Shown here one piece after another: positions 11,011 through 20,167 of a stretch of 64,000 bases of DNA (positions are counted from its first letter, which is position 1; every line of letters starts with the position of its first letter). Both the position numbers and the translations under genes were made by a program. A model generated the notes under the pieces. The model made no database searches. It worked only from the letters and a program-made list of their open reading frames with translations, and had not been told where the DNA came from. Origin of the DNA: Aradus depressus (lineage: Eukaryota; Arthropoda; Insecta; Hemiptera; Aradidae); contig OY759215.1 in NCBI GenBank assembly GCA_963662175.1, forward strand, positions 54,825,213-54,889,212. Direction: 5' to 3'.

Positions 11011-11271
11011 GTCGTAGAGACACACTTTGATTTTGGACGGTGCAAAGTCAGTGGGGGTGTAACTTCTGGTGTGCCCTCGATACTACGCAGATCTTCAGGG
11101 ACTATGTGAATAGACGATTTCTACGGGAAGTCCAGAAAGGGTGATCACGCCGTCATTCGCCATGGATATCGTATCGAGGTACCTCGTAATTAAGTTATAA
11201 TTCAGTCCTTCAGACACACGGCCAAATTATATATCTATTCAATTGTTGTTTTGTAAATATGTTCTCATTAA

Positions 11272-11277
11272 AATAAA
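11272..11277 (+). terminator. AATAAA polyadenylation signal in 5' LTR
   Basis: AATAAA at 11272; the equivalent hexamer in the 3' LTR is at 17429-17434, where it would act on the element's transcript. Confidence 0.55.
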
Positions 11278-11335
11278 TATGTTAAAGTTATAGGTTTGAT
11301 TCATTTCATTTCCCCCCCCACTCATGCTTCTTCTG

Positions 11336-11377
11336 GTTGACAACAGTAATTAATTATTGTTAATTACTGATGTCAAC
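11336..11377 (+). other. Inverted repeat near the LTR 3' part
   Basis: GTTGACA and AGTAATTAA pair with TTAATTACT and TGTCAAC around a loop of about 5 nt, giving a long stem with a small internal mismatch. It lies about 60 nt after AATAAA and is repeated at 17493-17534. Possible roles are a polyadenylation or packaging structure; none is shown. Confidence 0.55.
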
Positions 11378-11556
11378 TAACCGTTAGGATCTTGTAACCG
11401 TTCTTCCCGTGGGAGTGCTTTCAGCTATTCAGGCATTGTTTAATTAAAGTCGCGATTTAAATAATTTTCAAATTTAATAATTTTTCGATCTCAATTTTAT
11501 TTATTTTATTAATTACGTGATTTGCACTCACACGAGAGGGAGAGATGGTTATTAAT

Positions 11557-11574
11557 TGGCGCCCGAACAGGGAC
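11557..11574 (+). promoter_or_regulatory. Primer-binding site, tRNA-Lys(UUU)
   Basis: TGGCGCCCGAACAGGGAC is an exact 18-nt complement of the tRNA-Lys(UUU) 3' end, the same primer used by lentiviruses and some insect Ty3/Gypsy elements. It starts 2-3 nt after the LTR end, the expected position for minus-strand priming. Confidence 0.93.
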
Positions 11575-11988
11575 TTGATTTGTTCATTAATTATGCCAAT
11601 TAGTATAATTAATGAACCCCACTAATCGGTCCCTTATTAATTAATTAATTTTTTTTAAAAAAAAAAAAAATTTTTTTTTTGCTTTTTAACGTAGATTCCA
11701 GCCTATTAGGCCACAATGTTATATTTTCACTTAAAGTCGGTATTTAGAATCAAAACTGAAGAAGGATGGGTGAGGGTAGGGACAATGAATGACATCATTT
11801 ATTGTAATAATTTTATTTTTTTTTGTTTTTGATTTTTTTTTCTTATGTAGATTTAGTAGGCATTTATTTTACATATTATAACTATTGTTGTATTGTGATG
11901 CCATCTGACAGGTCACCATAGAAATTAGGTTAGCACCAGACCTCCCGTATAATTCATTTAATTGTTTTGATATATATTTCTTATCAGA
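11575..11988 (+). other. Untranslated leader of the retrotransposon
   Basis: About 415 bp between the primer-binding site and gag, expected to hold the packaging signal. It contains an A/T homopolymer block (about 11648-11680) whose T, A and T runs could form a simple hairpin, and a second T-rich run near 11815-11840. Confidence 0.6.
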
Positions 11989-13572
11989 ATGGAAGGGAAA
12001 GGGAAGTCGGACTTAGAGCCGATACAGACACGGTCTAGGAAAACTATCCGTACGCCCCCGGAGTCCCCGGTAGAAAATCCTAAATTTGACCTAGAGGCGA
12101 TGTTTAAGGCCATGCAGGAACAGATGGGAAACTTGGGAAAGGATTTAAAAGCGGACATGCAGGAACAGATTTCGGGACTAGGACAACAGGGAAAGGCCAT
12201 GCAGGAACAGATAGGACAGCAGACTTCGGAGATAAAGGAACAAATTTCGGCAATGGCAAATAATATCGAATCCATTAATCGCGATATGGGCACTCTACGA
12301 TCTGAGTCCGGAGAATTGAGAACTAGACAGGATAATTTAGAAGGGAAATATGACAAACATGTTTCTGAAGTTAGGGACATGGTAGATGTCTGTCATCATG
12401 AAATGACAGGTAGGATCATGTCAGAAACACAACGTTTAGATAAGGAGGTCGAGGAAATAAATTCGAACCAAAATCTTTTTCGTACCGATTGTGAGAAGAG
12501 ATTCGCCAATATCTCGAAGAGAATAGATACTGTTTCGGGTCAAAATCAGGTCTCAACCCCAAAACATAATGACCAAGTGACGTTCCCCATCCCTGAAGAA
12601 CATAAGGATTGGTATACAGGTCAGACCTTTGCTCGCGAACAACCTAGTAACGTCACTTTCCGAAATACGTATATAAAAAATTACGAACGTAACAAGGTAA
12701 CGTTCCGTAACAATGTGGTGGATTTACCCAACCATTTCATATCAAATTTAGAAATTGCATATAGTCACATTGGAGAATTTTATAATCTGAACGAATTTAT
12801 AAAGTCACATTTAAAGGGCGAGGGTCTGGATTGGTTCCTTGTAAAGTCAGGAAGTATCCGCTCTTTTGATGAATTCGTCAATGCGTTCAAAGATAGGTTC
12901 TGCGGGGAGAAATATGACGTTATAGTCCGTAGGGAACTTGATACCCAAGGCTATGCCGATCATATGGATAAAACACCCAGCGAACATTTTTCAAAATTAG
13001 TGTCACGACTCCAGGATAGTACATATAAAATTCCGGAAGGCTACGTATGTGAACTATTAAGCAAACATTATGGAGAGACGGTCGAAAATTCAGTTAGGAT
13101 CCAGGGAATAATCTCTATTGAGAGACTACATGAGCAAATAATTAGGATAGGTACTAACATAATTAGACGTGATTGTAAATTAAAGGATAGTTCTTGGAAA
13201 GGCGGGGAAAGACAGTACCGACCAGATAGTCTTCCGAAAAACAATAACTTTCCCAAACAAGACCTACCTCGTTACAATTCTGGGAATGCACGGGGAACCT
13301 CTCACTACAATCAAGAGAGAGGGAATCAATTTAGCCGAGGCCCTTCCCGCGAGTCAAATCCAAATTACGATCGGCCACGTAATTACTATGACTCAAATCA
13401 GAATTATAATCGACCACCTAATTATAGGGATAACCAGTCGAAACCTAACGTAAGAAACATGGAGGTAGTGACCGACAACAATGTCAATACAGACATGAAA
13501 GAAATAAAGCAATCCCTTGGAGAGTTGGCTAACAACCTGAAACCAATTGTTGACCACTTGATAAAAAACTAA
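11989..13572 (+). CDS. gag: Gag polyprotein of LTR retrotransposon
   Basis: An intact 527-residue frame, and the only long unambiguous one in the window. Residues 1-30 are basic and proline-rich. Residues 35-185 are a long coiled coil with repeated MQEQ/heptad units. Residues about 240-400 look like a retrotransposon capsid domain (GLDWFLVKSG, then SFDEFVNAFKDRFCGE, then KTPSEHFSKLVSRLQD). Residues 400-490 are rich in Asn, Arg, Tyr and Pro and probably act as a basic nucleocapsid, because no CCHC zinc knuckle is present. The start is the first ATG after the leader. The protein should form the cytoplasmic particle that packages element RNA. The frame is uninterrupted, consistent with selection or very recent insertion. 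The assignment rests on position and domain pattern. Confidence 0.88.
   Translation: MEGKGKSDLEPIQTRSRKTIRTPPESPVENPKFDLEAMFKAMQEQMGNLGKDLKADMQEQISGLGQQGKAMQEQIGQQTSEIKEQISAMANNIESINRDMGTLRSESGELRTRQDNLEGKYDKHVSEVRDMVDVCHHEMTGRIMSETQRLDKEVEEINSNQNLFRTDCEKRFANISKRIDTVSGQNQVSTPKHNDQVTFPIPEEHKDWYTGQTFAREQPSNVTFRNTYIKNYERNKVTFRNNVVDLPNHFISNLEIAYSHIGEFYNLNEFIKSHLKGEGLDWFLVKSGSIRSFDEFVNAFKDRFCGEKYDVIVRRELDTQGYADHMDKTPSEHFSKLVSRLQDSTYKIPEGYVCELLSKHYGETVENSVRIQGIISIERLHEQIIRIGTNIIRRDCKLKDSSWKGGERQYRPDSLPKNNNFPKQDLPRYNSGNARGTSHYNQERGNQFSRGPSRESNPNYDRPRNYYDSNQNYNRPPNYRDNQSKPNVRNMEVVTDNNVNTDMKEIKQSLGELANNLKPIVDHLIKN
13563..13569 (+). promoter_or_regulatory. Programmed -1 frameshift site A AAA AAC
   Basis: In the Gag frame the last codons are ATA AAA AAC TAA, so the heptamer A AAA AAC is in the X XXY YYZ register used for -1 slippage, right before the stop. 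Slipping back one base opens the frame CTA AGT AGC ..., which runs without a stop into the downstream ORF starting with ATG at 13587. The same heptamer is known at the MMTV gag-pro junction. I cannot identify a downstream pseudoknot by eye. Confidence 0.8.
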
Positions 13573-13586
13573 GTAGCAGGAGTGGG

Positions 13587-14564
13587 ATGAACAAACTTAA
13601 AACTATGGGGGGAGGTAAATTTAAATTCAAGGGGGACGTACGCAGTTTGCTTGGTACAGAAATGATGACGAGATTGACAGGGGACATTGACCTACATACT
13701 AACGTTGACAATAGATGTCCCACTCCTGTAAAGGTAAAGACAGACTGTAACAACGGACTGACATTGATGAAGCTACAGGGGTACCAAGAAGGTAGCGGTT
13801 TAGGAAGACACGGCAATGGACGTTTGGAACCAGTTTTTATCAGCACGAGAAGACCACTTCAAGGATTAGGTTACGAGTACAAATTTTTTGATATCAGATC
13901 ACCAGTTAACGTAGAATCAATAGCAAAGACATCCTTACCAATCACTGCTAAGCAGGAAGAGCCCATCGACAAACAAACATACCCCGACAATACTATGACT
14001 GCCCCAGATCACGTAAATTCATCAAGTATAAAAGAGGACGAAATCACAGACACACCGACAGGCAATGACAAAAACATAACTTCCCTAGACGACGTCAGAA
14101 TATCATCTCTGATGCAGGAGTTTTCTGACCTACTTAGAAACGAGGACGAAGTAACAGACATATCGACAGACAATGACCACATAATCCGCTACCCGACTAA
14201 TGGCAACCCCACTTGTGAAGAACATCCGCAGGTGAACTTCATCAAAGACAATAGGATAACTGACATTTCGGGACTACAACAACAGACTTACAAATTTACA
14301 GAAAAACAGGCCGAAAGACAGAAACAAAACTTTGAGGTACGACACCAACAGACTACGTTAGAAATTGGCGATCAGGTGTTAGTACAATCTCTGCGGATAT
14401 CCACCGGTAAGAGGGAAATATTACTATTACTATTCTGGGAAGGACCTTACCAGATTTTAGACAAGGAAAGTCCTCAAATTTTTATTTTAGGACATCTCGG
14501 CAGCGACGTAGCGGAGGGAGGAGTATTTTATATGACAGCACACAAGCCGTGTATTAGCGGATAA
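13587..14564 (+). CDS. Truncated pol frame: G-patch plus integrase C-terminal tail
   Basis: A 325-residue frame in the -1 register to gag; translation probably enters from the slippery site at 13563, not from its own ATG. Residues 58-97 match a G-patch (LQGYQEGSGLGRHGNGRLEP, then RRPLQGLGYE). Residues 100-230 are acidic and contain a repeated DE(I/V)TD motif (near 151 and 187) and SSLMQEFSDLLRNE, which resembles the segment before reverse transcriptase. Residues 233-325 match the end of a Ty3/Gypsy integrase (RQKQNFEVRHQQ, IGDQVLVQS, FWEGPYQILDKESPQ). No DTG/DSG protease motif, YxDD polymerase motif or integrase HHCC/DDE residues exist. The simplest reading is a large in-frame internal pol deletion. 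Its function, if any, is unknown. Confidence 0.82.
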   Translation: MNKLKTMGGGKFKFKGDVRSLLGTEMMTRLTGDIDLHTNVDNRCPTPVKVKTDCNNGLTLMKLQGYQEGSGLGRHGNGRLEPVFISTRRPLQGLGYEYKFFDIRSPVNVESIAKTSLPITAKQEEPIDKQTYPDNTMTAPDHVNSSSIKEDEITDTPTGNDKNITSLDDVRISSLMQEFSDLLRNEDEVTDISTDNDHIIRYPTNGNPTCEEHPQVNFIKDNRITDISGLQQQTYKFTEKQAERQKQNFEVRHQQTTLEIGDQVLVQSLRISTGKREILLLLFWEGPYQILDKESPQIFILGHLGSDVAEGGVFYMTAHKPCISG

Positions 14565-16362
14565 ATTTACAAGCAGGCTAGAGAAGCGCTAGGGCTCTCT
14601 TTGAGATTAACGATCTTACTTCAGCCGAGTTAGGGGGGCGATTATTGCAGACGAGATCGCGGCCCTAGAGTCAGGGAAGAGATTTGTGACGTCTCTATGG
14701 GTGTCCATCCCCAGCTATCCCAGGAACAGTTAGACAAAGTCACACACACATAAAACAGACACTATTCTTTATTATTTGGGAATTATTTATTATTTTACAC
14801 TAACGGCCAACACCTCATTATACAACAACACACAAAGAATCACACATACACATTTATTGGGGACACGGGATTTATTATTTAGTTATTTTTTTTGTAAATA
14901 GGATAAGGCAGACGGGGACTTTCTGGCACTCCCCTGGGGCTTAACATCGAGCATACCCCCCTTAGTCGAGCTCAAAGATTCCAAAGTGAATCGCCAGGTT
15001 GTAAATAGTAATTTTAGATAATAAGTTAGGGTTAGTTTTTTTTTTAATTCTAGATAATAAGTTAGGAAAGTTTATTTTTGTTCATATATTTAGTAAGAGT
15101 ATTTTTTTTAAATAGTATTAGCAATTTGTTTATGATGTTGGGATAATTTTGTTTAATTTAGGTAATGGTGTCATTTTAATTTAACGTAATTGTAGGACGG
15201 GGCAGACGGCATATGGACTGGCCATCCATGGGAATTTACCTACGTAGTTGAATTTGATTAGTAAAGCAGATCTGACTAGGCTGACGGCGAGGTGATGGCA
15301 CACACATTGGTGAATGGTCCTATATGGTAAATGTACTTCCAATTGTATTTGTCTTCTTTTTTGTAATGATCTATAAATGTATTTCTTCAATTTTTTTTTG
15401 TTTTGTATTTTAAAATAATATTTGTATTAGTATCCGACCGTGTGTATCTATTGAAAATGTCACATTGACCCATATTTTATCTAGTGACCATGATGGGCTA
15501 TGTTAACCCAATGAGAGCCTTGTAAATATATTTGTCACATATATCCAGGTATGGACCTTACTTATTATGATAGAGTGTCGACCACGGTAGGTCAAATGTC
15601 AATTTTGTTATTTTATTTAAGAAATCCTAGGGCAAGGTGCCGAAGCATACATGACTAAAGGGGGAGATATATTATAAACTGGAGGGGATACCCAGAATTG
15701 AATATTTAATTATCGTACACACGGAGAAGGGGCCACTCCATTGATGCTTGTAGAATCCATTTAAAGGGGCGGGAGTTTGTTTAATTATTTTTTTATGCCA
15801 TGAACTGACTGTTGAACTGAAGAAAGGGTTTCGCTACTTGATTAATGCGGATGCCGGAATTTACATATATTTATGAAACTGAGATGGGATTTGAGTGGGC
15901 TTATTTTTCTATTTTATATTTCGTCGTCGTTCCGGCAGAAGGTAAATACCTGTCGAAGGCCTAAGGAGGCATATGGTTAGGGTTTGGTCAACCCAAATTT
16001 TTGTTGAAGCGGATTAGGTATATGGGAATTCAGTTGAAACATTGTCGGGGCGTGGGGCCTTTTTGGATGTTTTAACTAGTCAGTGAATGTATGCTAGAAA
16101 TAGAATCATCGTTATTTGCCAATGGAGAGGGTTAACTCCAAGAAGTACAGCGTAAAGTAAAATCATGCTTTGGTCACGCATGCATAGGCAAGCCATGCCG
16201 ATTCGAAAGGAAATTTAAAATCATGTTTTGGTCACGCATGATAATGAGGTCGATACCTGAGTATTTGGTTAAGTGTATATGCTCAGTGAACGAGCAAGTG
16301 TTAAGTGAAACTAATAAAATATGTGACTTCCAATGGTCATTTAGCCGACATATTTTATTTTA
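14565..16362 (+). other. Long 3' non-coding part of the retrotransposon
   Basis: About 1.8 kb with no frame above 70 residues and no env-like sequence. The start (14620-14660) has a G-run (GAGTTAGGGGGG) as often seen after pol. Two short direct repeats are visible: TAGATAATAAGTTAGG (about 15013 and 15051) and AAAATCATG(C/T)TTTGGTCACGC (about 16160 and 16217). Its size suggests either a lost third gene or cis-acting sequence. Confidence 0.6.
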
Positions 16363-16376
16363 ACGGGAACGGGGGA
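16363..16376 (+). promoter_or_regulatory. Polypurine tract
   Basis: CGGGAACGGGGGA directly before the 3' LTR is the expected primer for plus-strand DNA synthesis. It is interrupted by a C and followed by TAT before TGTAGC. Confidence 0.7.
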
Positions 16377-16379
16377 TAT

Positions 16380-17709
16380 TGTAGCATGTCTACCCTATAG
16401 ATAATGCTCAGAACTGGCGATGTCTACGAGAGGATCGCGATCGCTAGGAGCAAAGTATGGGTTGTGTGGTGTTGAATAAACGAGAATTGCATTTGGAAGA
16501 GAATGCTCGGAACCAATGATGCCTGCGAGAGAATCGCGATCGCTGGGAGCGAAAATAAAGAATAATAGAGACACAATGGAAAGGAAGCCAAGATAATTGT
16601 CTACATCCGGTGTATAAGGAATAAGCAGTAAAGGTTTTTTTTCTTACTCCAGGTTTTCACACAACTAGAGGCAGATGTTAATTGGTAATATGCGATTGGC
16701 TGGAAATAAAATGGGCGGAGTCCGACGACGAATCAAGTCTCGAGAACTGTCCCCTACCACGGTCGGATATCGGAAGCCACTCCCCGTTTTACTCATTCTT
16801 CGTTCATATCTTGGTGGATCACCACGTTCCTCTCTTTGTAAAGCCTAGTTTCAGTATGTGAAAGTACTTTCTTCGCTCATGTCTTGGCTGGTCACCACGT
16901 TCTTTTTATATTGTACAGTTGAGTTTAAATATGTAAATTAAGTTTCTTCGTTCATGTCTTGGGTGATCACCACGTATCTTTTCTATAAGTAATATCAGTT
17001 TGAATATGTGAAATTAACATTCTTCGTTCATGTCTTGGGTGTTCACCACGTATCTTTTCTATAAGAAATATCAGTTAGAATATGTGAAATTAACTTTCTT
17101 CGTTCATGTCTTGGGTGATCACCACGTATCTTTTCTATAAGTAATATCAGTTTGAATATGTGAATTAGTCGTAGAGACACACTTTGATTTTGGACGGTGC
17201 AAAGTCAGTGGGGGTGTAACTTCTGGTGTGCCCTCGATACTACGCAGATCTTCAGGGACTATGTGAATAGACGATTTCTACGGGAAGTCCAGAAAGGGTG
17301 ATCACGCCGTCATTCGCCATGGATATCGTATCGAGGTACCTCGTAATTAAGTTATAATTCAGTCCTTCAGACACACGGCCAAATTATATATCTATTCAAT
17401 TGTTGTTTTGTAAATATGTTCTCATTAAAATAAATATGTCAAAGTTATAGGGTTGATTCATTTCATTTCCCCCCCCACTCATGCTTCTTCTGGTTGACAA
17501 CAGTAATTAATTATTGTTAATTACTGATGTCAACTAACCGTTAGGATCTTGTAACCGTTCTTCCCGTGGGAGTGCTTTCAGCTATTCAGGCATTGTTTAA
17601 TTAAAGTCGCGATTTAAATAATTTTCAAATTTAATAATTTTTCGATCTCAATTTTATTTATTTTATTAATTACGTGATTTGCACTCACACAGGGAGGGAA
17701 ATGGTTATA
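16380..17709 (+). repeat. 3' LTR
   Basis: Identical to the 5' LTR at a constant 6157-bp offset except for two substitutions (T to C and T to G near 17439-17451) and a cluster of changes in the last ~20 bp after GCACTCACAC. Ends ATGGTTATA and is followed by CAAT. It carries the same array, AATAAA (17429) and inverted repeat (17493-17534). Confidence 0.92.
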
Positions 17710-17713
17710 CAAT
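17710..17713 (+). repeat. Target-site duplication CAAT (right)
   Basis: Matches 10219-10222 and defines the right edge of the insertion. Confidence 0.65.
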
Positions 17714-18180
17714 ATATATTGATTATATGCCTCTAAAAACTGTAAATATTTAGGTTAAACTGGTCTGAATGGTTGACTGCAACTACCCTTTTTAATGGGT
17801 ACCGAGGTCTATCGTAAAGTTAAATCCAAATTGGCTACACTAGAAATGACCCTAATAGTGTTCGAATATCTGTTTCTCACGGAGATAACGCTTCCTGTCT
17901 TCATGAATGCTTGCTTCTCTTGGATAATTGAAAGGTATTATTGTTTTCTCCCAAGATTACTGTCGTCGGAAGGCGTCTTTTCCAGAGGAATTTTTTAAGG
18001 ATCAACATAACTTATGTTCATTGCATTTGTAGTTCAAAAAAACATAATCATCAATTTTTTCAATTTTATATCTGTCTGAGAGTATATGATTGTACTTAAC
18101 ATTTGTTATGACATAGACATTTTCGTACAGGAACGAATTCCTTCTTGGGTTGTTAGTTGATGACTCCGAGTCTGTGCCAT
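17714..18180. other. No gene seen
   Basis: Sequence flanking the retrotransposon on the right. Short open stretches on both strands have no recognisable domain. Confidence 0.3.
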
Positions 18181-18181
18181 G

Positions 18182-18328
18182 TCTGGAACTCGTTAAAGAC
18201 ACTGCCATAGATGAATAAACCTAGGTAGGCAAAATGTATGACTCCCACTGTAGAGTGACGAAAGAGCGCTCTGGTAGTGGGCGATATGACCTTGTACTTA
18301 AAGGCCGAGCATGAGTCACACTATTATT
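18182..18328 (+). repeat. SINE-1, 3' half
   Basis: Runs from ACTCGTTAAAGAC through AATAAACCTAGGTAGGCAAAA, then GTGACGAAAGAGCGCTCTGG, to CATGAGTCAC. The head and middle are missing, and a T-rich microsatellite follows. Confidence 0.8.
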
Positions 18329-18539
18329 GTTTTTTTTTTGTTTTTTATTACAAACTATAAGAAATAAATAATAAATGAAATATATGTGATGTGGCTATAA
18401 CAGGAATTTCTTATGCACTTCCCCTCCACCTTCTCAAATTCATTTCATACTAGCAATACTAGGTATAAGAAAGTCATTCTCAGAATGACCCCAAACATTA
18501 CTTTTTTACATCAAATTATACCAGTTTGAAATGAATTTG

Positions 18540-18848
18540 AGAGAGGGAGGGGGGACGTTTGCTTGTTTAATGCGTAACGGTTTATTGCTTTCGATAAATT
18601 GGCCCACGCAAAAATGTTCCTTATTAAATTTCCAGCTTTCGAAATATTGAGATTTAGACCAAACGGTCGATTGACTTTGCAGGGAGAGTGACAAAGCAAT
18701 TGGTTAATTCGAGGTGGGGAAGTACATTGCTGGTGATATTCCGACAAATGTTTATGATACTTTGAGGTTATATCATAATATGATATTATGTTTATGAATA
18801 CTTTGAGGTTATATCATATGTTTATGAATACTTTGAGGTTATATCATA
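18540..18848. repeat. Family A/B fragment followed by a 3-copy short repeat
   Basis: GTTTGCTTGTTT and TTCCTTATTAAATTTCC (18556-18640) are family B blocks. GGGGAAGTACATTGCTGG (near 18716) is the family A end. From 18747 to 18848 the unit ATGTTTATGAATACTTTGAG plus GTTATATCAT is present three times, with an AT-rich spacer after the first. Confidence 0.65.
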
Positions 18849-19385
18849 CTGATTTCACTTTTTTTGATATTTTAGCCCCAATATTGCAAAATGTAGGAGG
18901 TACATCTTTGAGGAACTGTTTAGTCTCTTAAACCATGGTAGTTGCGATACAAAATTCTTCTCTCATATTACGACTCTCCAACTCACGATGTTTTGTTGGA
19001 ATCGGTTCAGTTAAGAAATAATTCTGTTAGTATATCTATTAATATCAAATGAATTAAACGACCATGAACATAAAATGTTCAAAAGATGAGGACTTGGTCA
19101 CTCTCAGTGTTGTGTGGGAGTTGATGTTTGAGTAGCTATTGTTGAGCCGGAATCGTGAGGTTATGAAGATCCCAACACAGGGGTCATATTTTCACTAAGT
19201 TAATAACTTTCGACCTTTTCATTTTTTCTTTCATTAATTCGCCCCCATACCACGCTTTTTCTTCTTTCGATTACAAAGTTCCTTTTTCTGAATGTTATTA
19301 GGAAAATGTTTATATACATAGATAATTATTACAGATGAAACCTTACCCTCTAGTTGACTTTGAAAGCAAAGCAACAAAAAAAAAA
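18849..19385. other. No gene seen
   Basis: AT-rich DNA with no supported coding region or repeat that I can place. Confidence 0.3.
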
Positions 19386-19560
19386 AGTCGTTGGTGAATC
19401 ACCAGCAATGTACTTCCTCAGTACAAATTTTGCAAATCAGGGGCTTCTAAATCCTTATATTAAATTTGTGCCGATAAACTCATAGAGATTTTTGCGTTGA
19501 GCCTCGCTCTAATTCCTCTCTTCTCTTCGGCCTTTCAGTTTACACACAACTTCATATTTT
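19386..19560 (-). repeat. Repeat family A, end plus one subunit
   Basis: GTCGTTGGTGAATCACCAGC and AATGTACTTCC, then AATCCTTATATTAAATTTGTG and TTCTCTTCGGCC. The order is as in the other family A copies, with the rest missing. Confidence 0.55.
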
Positions 19561-20165
19561 AATTCAATACCTCATAAAGGACGTTACATATGAATTTCTT
19601 CTGACAGCTGGAGAAATAATGAACTGAACGTATGTTGATATGTAAACAATGGTCACCATGGCAAAGGCTGGCGACGCAACGATTTTTCCATGAACTTAAA
19701 AGAAATAACCGAAATACATCAGGAAGAAATTTAGAGATCTGAAAAAAGGAATATAATGAACCTAATAGAAAGTTAATAAGACAAGAACAAAATTTATCAA
19801 AGCTTAAATTTTTTAGTAAATTTCTTTTAATATCTTAATTAGACTTATTCAAGTAAATTCATTTAGAATTTTTTTAAATTAACTTCAATTATTAATTTTA
19901 TTAACTTTAATCTTTTTTATATTTTTTTTTACAATCATTTATTTATTTTAATATTTATTGTATTAGGTCTAGTTCAATTACAGTGGCCGGTCTGCGCTTA
20001 AGCTCTAAGAACACCCCTGTTGGGACCATATAAATTATTTTCTTCAATGGTGTCTATAAATAATTGAAATGTAATTTTAACTATGACGGAAAGATTGGTC
20101 CTATTGATTTTTCACATTTTACCAAATGCATGCTACTCCAGAAAATCTTTGTGTATAAAAAAATG
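19561..20165. other. No gene seen; very AT-rich
   Basis: Long A/T-only stretches (about 19800-19980) with no coding potential. Confidence 0.35.
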
Positions 20166-20167
20166 TT

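Larger units (their letters stand above)
10223..11554 (+). repeat. 5' LTR
   Basis: Starts TGTAGCATG and ends near ATGGTTATTA. It aligns without gaps to 16380-17700 at a constant offset of 6157. Inside are two ~99-bp spaced modules with GATCGCGATCGC (near 10247 and 10346), a five-unit 73-76 bp array (10639-11010), an AATAAA polyadenylation signal (11272-11277), an eight-C tract (around 11312) and an inverted repeat (11336-11377). The promoter start is not obvious. The exact 3' end is uncertain by a few bases because the LTR does not end in CA. Confidence 0.9.
10223..17709 (+). mobile_element. Non-autonomous LTR retrotransposon with intact Gag
   Basis: A 7.5-kb element bounded by 1.33-kb direct repeats. 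In order: 5' LTR, tRNA-Lys primer-binding site, ~415-bp leader, gag (11989-13572), a -1 frameshift site, a truncated pol frame (13587-14564), ~1.8 kb without coding, polypurine tract, 3' LTR. The integrase tail is of Ty3/Gypsy-type (GPY/F), and the primer is tRNA-Lys. Protease, reverse transcriptase, RNase H and integrase core are all missing and no env is seen. Two mismatches over the first ~1.31 kb of the LTRs mean the insertion is recent, so the deleted form was itself the mobile one. It would need enzymes from a related full-length element. Confidence 0.88.

Noticed and set aside
11958..12380. 140-residue minus-strand frame opposite gag
   Set aside because: A shadow of the gag coding sequence, with the codon bias of the reverse strand.
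13587..13757. Aspartic protease at the start of the second retrotransposon frame
   Set aside because: No DTG/DSG motif or following hydrophobic pattern; only the G-patch is recognisable.
14565..16362. env gene of an errantivirus-like element
   Set aside because: No frame above ~70 residues and no signal peptide or fusion-type segment.
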